Source: Antedon mediterranea
Taxonomy: Eukaryota; Echinodermata; Crinoidea; Comatulida; Antedonidae
DNA length: 64,000 nucleotides
NCBI RefSeq assembly: GCF_964355755.1
Contig: NC_092670.1
Span: forward strand, 15,871,201-15,935,200
Direction: 5' to 3'
The stretch's first letter is position 1, and every line of letters starts with the position of its first letter. A program made the position numbers and the translations under genes. The notes under the pieces were generated by a model. That model worked only from the letters and a program-made list of their open reading frames with translations. It had not been told where the DNA came from and searched no databases. Of this stretch, positions 1 through 10,550 are shown one piece after another.

Positions 1-990
1 ATATATGCACATATATAGCAATATTATTGCATAATAACAGTATTTTAAAAAGTGCGTATACCAATACATACTATTGCATTAAAATAGTGTATATTTTTCG
101 GAAAAGGGCCAAAATTAGACCTTTTTATAGTTCACTATGTCGGTCGGTCTCTCTGTCGGTCTGTCGGTCTGTCTGTCTGTCGGTCTGTCGGTTTGTCTGT
201 CGGTCTGTCTGTCGGTCCGGTATCACTATGCGTTTTATCGCTTTTCTGTACTTTTTGAACTGTTTTGATGTCAACATGTGGGCATTTACGTGAAATTGTG
301 CACCTCCTATTGTGAATGACGTTAGAGTTGCGCAACGTGATTTACGTGTGATTTAACGATTTTCTTGTATTTAACATAGGTCAAAAACCAAATAACATTT
401 TAAATTGAAACTTTGCAAAAGTTTAATTTATATCAGGCGCTAACTTTCTGTTGAAAAAAATGTGTGTTTTACACAATGTTACGCGCGCACGCGCATTTAA
501 AATTTTAAAATGCGCAAAATTATTTTTAATCAACTTTCTACGCGTTTCTTGTCGTTTTGAGCATGTCAAAAATTTGTACGCGCGCGGTGCGCACGTAGCG
601 TTAAATACATACTTTTTTCGCGTGATTTATGTTTTTGGAGCCTTTTATAATAATTTTACCAACTTTTAAACAATTTCGACTTAAAATTACGTCATATGAA
701 TTGGATAATTTGCGTACGTTTTTGATGAAAAAGTTCAACAATTCGTCAAAATTATGCCTTTGACTCTATAGTTCACTATGTCGGTCGGTCTGTCTGTCGG
801 TCCGGTATCACTATGCATTGTAGCACGCGACTTAATGGCTGTTGGCCTTATTATATAAATGGTTACTATACGTCTATAAGATTATGATAACGCAATATAT
901 GCACATATTTACCAATACTTTTGCATAAAAATAGTATTTTGAAAAGTGTATATTTTGTACAGGAAAATTTCCGAAAAATAGCCAAATTTC
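1..990. repeat. mosaic of dispersed repeat blocks
   Basis: No gene is visible. The stretch is built from blocks that recur elsewhere in the window. The 'ttcactatgtcggtcggtct' block occurs near 130 and again near 771, and inverted near 59600. The block around 862-960 (tggttactatacgtctataa and what follows) recurs at about 3296-3395. Short open frames here fall in low-complexity or repeat sequence and are not taken as genes. Confidence 0.7.
135..220. repeat. GTCGGTCT/GTCTGTCG microsatellite-like tract
   Basis: Runs of the tetramers gtcg and gtct (gtcggtctgtctgtcg-type) with few interruptions. A shorter version occurs at 778-803 in the same flanking context, so the tract belongs to a larger repeated unit. 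Both strands are open across it only because of the composition. Confidence 0.75.
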
Positions 991-1009
991 AACCCTTTTA
1001 TTTTTTAAC

Positions 1010-2990
1010 ATAAATGGTTACTATTGCATAATAAACATGCGCAGAGTCAAATAATGGGTTCTGCGCATGTCAATTGTGCTATAGTAACCACTTTTGACAT
1101 AAATGGTTACTATAGCATAATAAACATGCGCAGAGTTGACTAATGGGTTCTGCGCATGTTAATTGTGCTATAGTAACCAGTTTTATCAAAAAATAAAAAG
1201 GTCGAAAATTGGCCATTTTTTGGAAAAAATCCCTGTACTATAGTACAGGAAAATTTGCGAAAAATTGCCGAATTTCGACCCTTTTATTTTTTGACATAAA
1301 TGGTTACTATTGCATAATAAACATGCGCAGAGTCGAATAATGGGTTCTGCGCATGTCAATTGTGCTATAGTAACCACTTCTGACATAAATATAGTAACCA
1401 CTTTTGACATAAATGGTTACTATGGCATAATAAACATGCGCAGAGTCGAATTTATGGGTTCTGCGCATGTCAATTTTGCTATAGTAACCAGTTTTATCAA
1501 AAAATAAAAAGGTCGAAAAATTGGCAATTTTTTTGAAAAAATCCCTGTACTATAGTACAGGAAAATTTCCGAAAAATGGCCGATTTTCGACCATTTTATT
1601 TTTTGACATAAATGGTTACTATTGCATAATAAACATGCGCAGAGTCGAATAATGGGTTCTGCGCATGTCAATTGTGCTATAGTAACCACTTTTGACATAA
1701 ATGGTTACTATAGCATAATGAACATGCGCAGAGTCGAATAATGGGTTCTGCGCATGTCAATTGTGCTATAGTAACCACTTTTCACATAAATGGTCACTAT
1801 AGCATAATAAACATGCGCAGAGTCGACTAATGGGTTCTGCGCATGTTAATTGTGCTATAGTAACCAGTTTTATCGAAAAATAAAAAGGTCGAAAATTGGC
1901 CATTTTTTTTAAAAAATCCCTGTACTATAGTATAGGAAAATGTCCGAAAAATAACCGAATTTCGACCCTTTTATTTTTTGACATAAATGGTTACTATTGC
2001 ATAATAAACATGCGCAGAGTCGAATAATGGGTTCTGCGCATGTCAATTGTGCTATAGTAACCACTTTTGACATAAATGGTTACTATAGCATAATAAACAT
2101 GCGCAGAGTCGAATCATGGAGGTATACCTCCATGGTCGAATAATTGGTTCTGCGCATGTCAATTGTGCTATAGTAACCACTTTTGACATAAATGGTTACT
2201 ATAGCTTAATAAACATGCGCAGAGTTGACTAATGGGTTCTGCGCATGTTAATTGTGCTATAGTAACCAGTTTTATCGAAAAATAAAAAGGGCGAAATTTT
2301 TTTGACAAAATTCCTGTATTATAGTACAGAAAAATTTCCGAAAAATGGCCGAATTTCGACCCTTTTATTTTTTGACATAAATGGTTACTATTGCATAATA
2401 AACATGTGCAGAGTCGAATAATGGGTTCTGCGCATGTCAATTGTGCTATAGTAACCACTTTTGACATAAATGGTTACTATAGCATAATGAACATGCGCAG
2501 AGTCGAATAATGGGTTCTGCGGATGTCAATTGTGCTATAGTAACCACTTTTGACATAAATGGTTACTATAGCATAATAAACATGCGCAGAGTCGAATCAT
2601 GGAGTATACCTCCATGGTCGAATAATGGGTTCTGCGCATGTCAATTGTGCTATAGTAACCACTTTTGACATAAATGGTTACTATAGCTTAATAAACATGC
2701 GCAGAGTTGACTAATGGGTCCTGCGCATGTTAATTTTGCTATAGTAACCAGTTTTATCGAAAAATAAAAAGGTCGAAATTTTTTTTAAAAAATCCCTGTA
2801 CTATAGTACAGAAAAATTTGCGAAAAATGGCCGAATTTCGACCCTTTTATTTTTTGACATAAATGGTTACTATTGCATAATAAACATGCGCAGAGTCGAA
2901 TAATGGGTTCTGCGCATGTCAATTTTGCAATAGTAACCACTTTTGACATAAATGGTTACTATAGCATAATAAACATTGTTGTGCACTTGA
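1010..2990. repeat. array of nested palindromic units
   Basis: About 15 copies of an imperfect palindrome of about 76 bp are arranged in tandem. One arm begins TGGTTACTATAGCA and contains ACATGCGCAGA; the other contains TCTGCGCATGT and ends TGCTATAGTAACCA. Copies are joined by a short 'cttttgacataaa' linker. Interleaved with them are copies of a second, larger palindrome centred on CTGTACTATAGTACAG, with arms aataaaaaggtcgaaa and ttcgacccttttatt. Two units carry an extra small palindrome (near 2116 and 2601; core ggtatacc or its shortened form). This looks like an expanded foldback or MITE cluster. No coding content. Confidence 0.85.
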
Positions 2991-3640
2991 ATGGGTTTCC
3001 TATGACATAATAGGTGTTAATATGTCAATTGAGTGAGTCTTTCGTGGCATTTGTAGTTGAGTTAATCTTTGGTGACAATAGTAACACAAACTTGTAATTG
3101 AGTGATATTTTGATTTTTAAATTTCATATTTTTAGTTAAAATTTTGAATATCTGAATATACCACAAAGTGTATCATTCCCAAAATAGCCCAAAAAGATTT
3201 TTAAAAAATGTGTCAGTTCTTTCATGACAGGGCAGTATAGTACAGGGATTTTTCGAAAAATGGCAAAATTTCGACCCTTTTATTTTTTGACATAAATGGT
3301 TACTACACGTCTATAAGATGATGATAATGCAATATATGTGCATATTTACCAATACTATTGCATCAAAATAGTATTTTGAAAAGTGTATATTTTTGCCATA
3401 ATCTCTGTACTAAAATGGTCACATTTCGACCCATTTTATTTTTTGACATAACGCAATTATCAAAATAGTATTTTGAAAAGTGTATATTTTCCTTTTATTT
3501 AGACTATAAAAAAGAGAAAAGTCAAAATTTTGTCATTTTTGCGCATGTCGAAGATGCCCAAATTATGACCTTTTCAAATTTCAGTTATATTATGTGTTAA
3601 TATTACTAATATTGTTTTTATGGAAAGGCTTTAAGAGTAA
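2991..3640. repeat. degenerate edge of the 5' repeat block
   Basis: Pieces of the same family continue here: the half palindrome 'gtatagtacaggga' with 'tttcgacccttttatttttt' near 3233-3290, then a second copy of the block already seen at 862-960. No coding signal. Confidence 0.6.
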
Positions 3641-4749
3641 AATAAACCAATAAACTGTTTTCAGCTGGTGTACAAAAAATACAATTTATCATCATAAAGC
3701 AAATTATTACAAAAAGTACTTGGAACTTTTTACACAATACCGTAAATCATATTGCTCTGGCATACACATCAATATTGTGACGTTATCGTTATAGGGTCAC
3801 AACACAACACCCTTTATTCTTTGCTTTCAACTGTATACCCAGAGGTAAACACCACCCCTAACTGGTGGCACCATGTAATACATTGTGCATATTAATTTGA
3901 GCTCGTATGAATCTTACATCATCAAACTAAACTCTATCAACTCTTTATACTGCTCATCAGCTTATACAAATAATTATCATCTTTCAAAGTTGATATCAGT
4001 TTTTATAATACTGTTATTCATGATTCATACACTTTTTGCAAAATGTAGTAGAAATTAATGGTATAGTAATATCTATCTGTAGAATTGTGTGATTTTGTGC
4101 ACATCCCCAGAGTAGACTTAATTTCCCCAAGTCTGTATTTATTGTAGTATACGTATGAAACGCCATATGTGCCAAAATATTTATCTTTTTACCAATATTA
4201 ATTGAAACTCTGCCTGGAACCCAGACTAAACCCTACGGAAGAACAACCATTTTGAGTTGATCTGTGATTAAAAAAAGTTTAATTGAAGGCATTTTGTGAT
4301 TAAATTATTGCTACTAATGTATATAACAAGGTGGTCTTCACCATTTAGACAATTATACTAAATAAATCACTAGTTATTATTACTAATTATATCATATATA
4401 GGATTTGAGCCAATCAGTTGCAGTCATTATTATTGTTCTATAATATCGGGTTAGTTTACCACCGTCTAAAAAATAATATTGCACAATTTCAAACATAATT
4501 TTAAATCAGTGAAAGCTTAAAAATAATTAAATGTTCACGTCAAGATTAAAGCTTCTCAAATGCAATTACAGATATATGCAAGATACTGAAGCAGAACATC
4601 ATAGCCAAGAGAATAAAATATTTGGATACAGTACCTACAGTAATATATAAACAGGTTATGAGCCTGTAAAGTAGGGCACAGCTACTTTAATGAATAAACA
4701 TGAGCCTGTAAGTAGGACACACCTACTTTCATGAATAAATATGAGCTTT
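3641..4749. other. no gene seen; probable 3' UTR and flank of the lipase gene
   Basis: AT-rich sequence directly downstream (minus strand) of the DAGLB stop codon. An ATTAAA hexamer reads on the minus strand at about 4683-4688, inside the duplicated block described separately. No ORF of note and no recognisable RNA. Confidence 0.4.
4655..4747. repeat. tandem duplication of about 45-50 bp just after the lipase stop
   Basis: Two adjacent copies of a segment starting 'atgagcctgtaa', continuing with 'cactactttaatgaataaa'-like sequence, differ at a few positions. On the lipase strand they begin a few bases after the stop codon, so they probably form the start of the 3' UTR. Confidence 0.7.
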
Positions 4750-7700
4750 CTAGACATCTTCTGGTACAGTCTGTTCCTTAAGGTAGCACAATGCATGAAA
4801 TAGATTATTTGGTATGTGATCAGTTACCATACTGGGATTGATTATGATGTAAGAGAAATCTTCATGTCGTCCAAACTGTGCTTCATAACGCCTCTTTCCA
4901 AAGCAAGATCTGAAGAAATAATTATGCAGATAATAAAACAGTTGAAAACTGCCTCAGGAACAACATAGTGTGTGTGTGTGTATTTAAAGAAATACTATGT
5001 ACAAAGTATAAAAATACAACTTAATAAAAGCAAATCAAAGTACGGTCAACTCTCCCAATACCGAACACCTTTAAGCTGGCCAAATATGTATGATTTTCTG
5101 GATATTCTGGTATTCTGAATGTGTTTTTTCAATGGTAAAAATGAATTTGGGAGAGTAGACTGTAATAACTGTAATATATTCATATTAGCAATTTAACGAC
5201 TGGATTAGAGACTAATAAAGGAGTTTTACAAGATGGCTGAACATTAGCACATGGTCTGATTTCTTAGTGAAATACTTAGTGTTATCATTCATTCCCAGAG
5301 CACAATATATAACAATAACCAAGAATACTATCACAATTAATACAAGCAATTAAAGACATTAGAATACTTTACCTGTTAACCGATCGCGTTTCTTGAATCC
5401 AGATAAAATGTCCCGGCGGATAGAGCGCTACCTTATGAACAGACTGCGAACTCGTAGATGTACTACTGCCCTCACCTGAATACACCTGGCGAACAGGTGA
5501 TCCAGGAGAGTCATCAATAAGTGGCTGCTGTGGGTCCAACGATTCCTGATTTCCGCTGTTGTCCTCAGATTCTTCTGGCAACTTTTCGGGAAAACCAAAA
5601 AATGAATGCCAACACGCCCCAAGCATTAGTTGATACTGTAGAAGAGAACATTTAATATCAGTAATAAAAAGAGCAACTGCTATTATTTGAGAAACAAGCT
5701 TTCAGTAGTTAAAGGGGCGGATATTTCGTGAGGTCAAATAAAGTCATAATATCAGATTTCATCATACCTTTGGTCTTGTACTTTTCTTAATGACAGATGA
5801 CATGCGTTCTTTCAAATCGTCCAACGTTTCTAATGTTAACCTTGAAGAGGAAGACAAACAAAATGGATATCTATTATACAATGAATATGATTCATAAAAA
5901 AACGTTAGTAAGCTACAGTAAGTTTATGAAAAATAGACATAATCTTTTGCAATTTTGTTGCTTGGTGAATTCACAAGCACGACTTACATCCTAAGGTTAT
6001 AGTTTCAATCTATATATACAATAAAAATGTAGATATATATATTTTTTTAGTAACTTACCTAGGTACAACATCTTCTCCTAGAACAACTGAACAAATAAAA
6101 TCAGCAGAATATTGCACACCAGCCGCACTGAAACAAATTGATAATACTAAAAATAGAATAAATCAAACATCATTTTTACAGTACAGGTTTGTTTGTTTTA
6201 TTAATTCTTTTCCACACACATCAATATACATTTTATCTAAATATTTAGATTTAAAAAAAACGATGATGAGAGTGGAAGGTGACCAAATAAGTTGAAAGGT
6301 ACAGGTACAGAGTAGAATATTTAGAAAAACGATATTTTCGGGCTAGCCAAAAAATTAGTACAAAATTACAACCAGTTTCCACTTTCTGAATTGTTTGCTT
6401 ACCTGATCAATCCACCAGGCGGTGCATATGCAAAGCAGGTTAATGAAGGCCACCTGGATTTAAGCATAATAGACAAGAGGCTGGCTGTACCTGCTCCCAG
6501 ACTATGACCAACTACAACTACACTATAATCATCACTCTAAAGAGGATAAATCATTAACAGAATAGGGTAAAAGTACAGTAACATGCTTCAAAGATAAGAT
6601 AGGGTAGTATGGATATACACTTCTTCTCAACAAGAAATAAAAATAGGTGTACTAAATTCTAGAAGTATCATAGATTTCATGGAGTAAATAGCAAAGATAA
6701 ACTTATCATACATAACTCAATTAGAAAGTATCTCTCTTATGCACATCACCATTATTTATTAATTCTAGCAAGTTTCTTGTTTAATGTTCACAGCACACCA
6801 TTTGTAAACTTGAATGTGTACAAAACCAGACTCATTCAGCAGAAATTCAAAGGCAATATTGTGATAAATAACCTGTATACTTTCTGACACTGACATGCCA
6901 TTACCACTATGCTCTTACAGCTAAATCAAAACGATAAGTCAAACAGCCAGAAAAGTTAGCAGAGCTTTCGGGCCACACTAGCCCTTCATCAGTGCAAGTG
7001 AAGGAATTAAATTAAAATTAGAATTAAAATTCTAATATATGTATTTATGAATGAGTGCAACTCTTTCGCTTGCATAGGTAATACAGTATTTCTATCTAAA
7101 CTAATCCTTGTACCTCTGCTTTCTGGAATGCTTGTTCAATTATTTGGTTGTCTGTCAGAATTGTTTTGATAGTCTTGGCACTGCGTAGGATCCCTTTGTG
7201 AGCATAGATCTCATGTCCTTCAATGTCCATTTGCTCACACTCTGCTGTTGCATCTGTTAAGGCATCCTAAAACATCAACAAAAATACATCAAAATCCACA
7301 TCAACAAAATTACATTAAAATCAGTAGAACAACTTTAAAGCTTGGTTCCCATTAAGATGCAATGCAATGAAGTCATCATCATCTTTCAGGTTGTGATTGG
7401 TCAAATCACTTGCGTTACACCCACGTCTTTGAGTTACAAGCTTTATTTTACACACATCAGCAAGAAATTCGCCAATTACCTAATGGGAACCAAGCTTTAA
7501 TAAGGACGATTTATGCCAAATACTGTTCAATTCTAGTCATTCTTTTTATATGTAAATGGGTATAAAGCTCTGTCCGTACTATCAAACCTTATGTTGAAAA
7601 AAAAATGTGCCCACGGATATGATGATGTCATATCATTACCATATTTGGGCTCATTACACTTTGTCAAACTAGTTTAATAGTGTAGACCGAGCATAAGAGT

Positions 7701-10046
7701 TACTAAATACTGCCTGTACTAGTCTATTAGTATAATAAATGAAATTTAAAACTTACTTTTAAAGATAATGTTCCTCTAATTGAAACTACAACTGCTTTCT
7801 CATTATGATCCAAAGCAACAAAAAATGGCACTTCATATATCTATAAAAAAACAAATTATAAAATTACTATAAAGTATGCTTCATATCTGCTTCCCATAGT
7901 ATAGTTAAAATTTATTTCTTAGTTGGATTGTGATGAACATTGCAAGTTACTGAAATTCAATAATTTGTTTATTTAACAATCATCTTGTTTGAAAAAATGG
8001 GTTTACTTCTGTCATTTGTTGTTAAATTAAAATTAATTGTGTTAAAAACATTACCTTATTTCTGTAACTCATATAAACTATATCTTTGTCTTTTAAGTTT
8101 GTGAGCTGCTTAACGGCGGATGTATTACAATTACAACAATTGTCATGCTGGGCTACACGTCCTGATCTACAACACATACAACATTGACAATGCCGACACA
8201 GATTGCATAGACCACATGACATGTTATCATACATATAGTACATCCAACCGTAGCATCCTAAGGCATAGAAAATATAATGACAGCATTTATCTACTTCCTC
8301 TTCAAGAGGCATTATAGGTGGTGGTACAAGTGGAATGATTCGTTGCGGTATATGAGGGCGCTCTCCACGGCGTTGATGCCGCTCCTGATCGTATTGCAGT
8401 AGAACAAGTCCAGCTGCTATATCTGAAGGAACAATATCAAGATCCTACAAAAAGTAATAAGAATAATAATGTTAAAGAAGGTTTACATGAATTTGACTAC
8501 TAAAAATATATTCAAGTACAGAATCATACTTTAAAGCTTGGTTCCCACTAGAAATGCAATGCAAGGACGGAGACGCAACGCAAGCAAGTTGACTAATGGA
8601 AAGCAACTGTTTCGTATAATCCATCGCTTGTGATTCGCCAAATCACTTACTTTGCGTTGCGTCTCTAGTAGGAACCAAGCTTAAATGAATTTTTTATAAA
8701 TACAGTAATTTACTCATGGTAAATGCATCACCTTGAAAAATGTGGCCATTAGGGCGGACACATCAGAAAAGGCATCTTGGGAATTTTCATCATTACCAGC
8801 ACAACAACATAGCAATCGACACCTTGAAAAAAGAACAAGTATAGTAAAATTAGTACTAACACGTCAAACAAAGACAGTACAATCTACAGCAAAAGGAGCT
8901 AGAATTTACATTAGGAATGATGGAGCCCATTTAAGAATTTTACTTGCAAAAACCAACATGAAATCAGGTGTAAAATTATGTCATAGATAGATTATAACCA
9001 TAGATAGGTTAGGTCTTATTTTGTGTCCTTTCTTTTATTAAATATAAAATGTATGCTGAATTAAAAACAATGCTTAAGCTCTATCCACACTATCAAACTT
9101 TATGTGACAAAAAAATGTGACGTGAGTGCCCATAATATGGACAGGATGATGTCATATCACTAACATATTTGAGCATATCACCACCATATTTAGGCACATC
9201 ACACTTTTTTTTTTTAAAGTACCTTGATAGTGTAGACAGAGCTTTATGTTTACCTTCTTTCCCAAACTTGCTTTGCTGCATTTCCTGTGGTCGACAGAAA
9301 CTCCCTTGAATGTGACAAGTGTTCATCATCATCATCTGTAGTGTCGTCAATTGAGCCAAGCGGATCAAAAAAGATGAAAACAGCAATCAAAATAAAAAAT
9401 GAAATAATCCAACTAGTGACGACTGTCCCTTTAACAGCACGAACCACGCTCATGTCGCATGCTTTGCCCTCAACAGGAGTTCTATTCTCCCACTCACTGA
9501 ATCCCCAATACGCTCCAACTCCGCTCCATACCAGTTCAAGAAGAAATATTACAAGTCGAATGTAGAGAAACAGGGGGATGAACCTTCGAGGATGGGTGTT
9601 TGTTATTGAGCCTTGTCCACTTGTGTAGATAATTATTAACTCTAGAATTATTGCTAAACTGATGAGCGCGATAAAGCCGATGAAATAGGCCTCCAGCAAC
9701 TCACCGCCAGGACAACGAAGAGTTTCACGGTGAGAAATATATACAGATGCAATTGCAGCCAGCCTAGATAATGAGGAGCAATAAAAAATGTTTATCATAT
9801 TCATATACTTTCTATATCAATCGTCATGGCTGATCTACAGGTATGCAGTGTATTAATTAATATAGTAGAACTGAATAATAAGTAGATAAAAATATAAATA
9901 GTTACAAAACACTGTGAAAATGTAACATAGAAATAATTTTCTAGTGCTTACCACAATAGTCGTATAAAGACAGAGGTGATACCTGGAAACACAAAATCAT
10001 CACTACCAATGGCCCAACGACGTCCAAAGGCAACCAGTGCAGGCAT
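4750..10046 (-). CDS. DAGLB: sn1-specific diacylglycerol lipase beta-type, complete, 11 coding exons
   Basis: Membrane serine lipase that releases 2-arachidonoylglycerol from diacylglycerol. Exons, 5' to 3': 10046-9952, 9763-9254, 8822-8732, 8444-8055, 7840-7757, 7266-7114, 6536-6403, 6127-6059, about 5840-5769, 5635-5373, 4909-4750. All have GT-AG borders and compatible phases and give about 673 residues, close to the vertebrate paralogue. It starts [17 protein letters not shown], as the family does. Exons 1-2 encode four membrane spans, and exon 4 the cysteine-rich insert. The nucleophile elbow GHSLG (Ser about 453) is in exon 7, and the Asp of VLGEDVVP (about 505) in exon 8. At the usual catalytic-His site (YPPGRIIH in vertebrates) this gene reads YPPGHFIW, with Trp where His is expected and a His three residues earlier. 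The C-terminal exon ([15 protein letters not shown]) is conserved. Beta rather than alpha, because the long alpha tail is absent. Confidence 0.95.
5039..5165. mobile_element. MITE-like inverted-repeat element in lipase intron 10
   Basis: Ends are imperfect inverted repeats: 'gtcaactctcccaa' on the left and 'ttgggagagtagact' on the right. It lies wholly within the last intron (4910-5372). No coding sequence. Confidence 0.45.
7339..7496. mobile_element. MITE family A, TTAA-flanked copy in lipase intron 5
   Basis: Palindromic element with terminal repeats AGCTTGGTTCCCA and TGGGAACCAAGCT, flanked on both sides by TTAA (7335-7338 and 7497-7500). The inside carries the family's 'tgattggtcaaatcac' and cttgcgtt words. 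TTAA duplication is the target preference of piggyBac-like transposases, so this is probably a non-autonomous piggyBac-type element. Confidence 0.8.
7565..7692. mobile_element. MITE family B copy in lipase intron 5
   Basis: Ends 'aaagctctgtccgtactatc' and 'ttaatagtgtagaccgagc' are inverted repeats of each other. The interior has 'atgatgtcatatcattacca', shared by the other family B copies. It lies 65 bp from a family A element in the same intron. Confidence 0.75.
8535..8680. mobile_element. MITE family A, TTAA-flanked copy in lipase intron 3
   Basis: Starts AGCTTGGTTCCCACTAG and ends with 'gtaggaaccaagc'. TTAA is present at 8531-8534 and 8681-8684. The interior holds the inverted gcaacgcaag/cttgcgttgcg-type words typical of the family. 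Confidence 0.8.
9074..9246. mobile_element. MITE family B copy abutting the exon 2 splice donor of the lipase
   Basis: Inverted ends 'taagctctatccacactatc' and 'gatagtgtagacagagctt' enclose the family's 'atgtcatatcactaa' core. On the lipase strand the element starts about six bases after the GT of the exon 2 donor (9253-9252). Confidence 0.8.
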
Positions 10047-10550
10047 TTTGGGTAATTTGTATAATCTAATTCAAGTCTAGTAGGCCTAGACTAGTAGTAG
10101 TAGCTAGGATAAACATAACTTATCAATTGCTGTTGTCATATTATTTGAGATTCTGCAAACAATAAAAAAAGACAATAATGTAGGCTAATAATGTAATATT
10201 AATAATTAAAAACGGTATTAAAAATATCTTCTCCTTTAAACTTAAGCCTACAGTAGGTCTAAATAAAATGCATGCCTGGGCTGTGGGCTAGGCCTAAGTG
10301 TTTTAGCAGCCAAACCTACCGGGCCGGGTCCTGCTGCTCGGTGTAGGCCTAGGCTAGTCTGCTATCTATGCTAGGGCTAGGCCTAGCCTAGCCTACTAGT
10401 AGTACTAGTAGTAGAAGTATGCCTAGCTAGAGTAGTAAACAAAGGGTAGGCCTAGTTTACATTCGCATATATAAATAGATAATTCCATAAAGAAACTTAA
10501 TTAAACTATTTCTTTTACCCCTCTCTCTCTCTGTAAAAGTACGGAAATAG
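10047..10550 (-). promoter_or_regulatory. 5' flank and probable 5' UTR/promoter region of the lipase
   Basis: Upstream of the DAGLB start codon. Repeated 'aggcctag', cctagcctagcc and agtagtagta words occur here, with a small GC-rich island (gggccgggtcctgctgctcg, near 10321) that stands out from the AT-rich surroundings. No TATA box or transcription start can be fixed from sequence alone. Confidence 0.35.
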
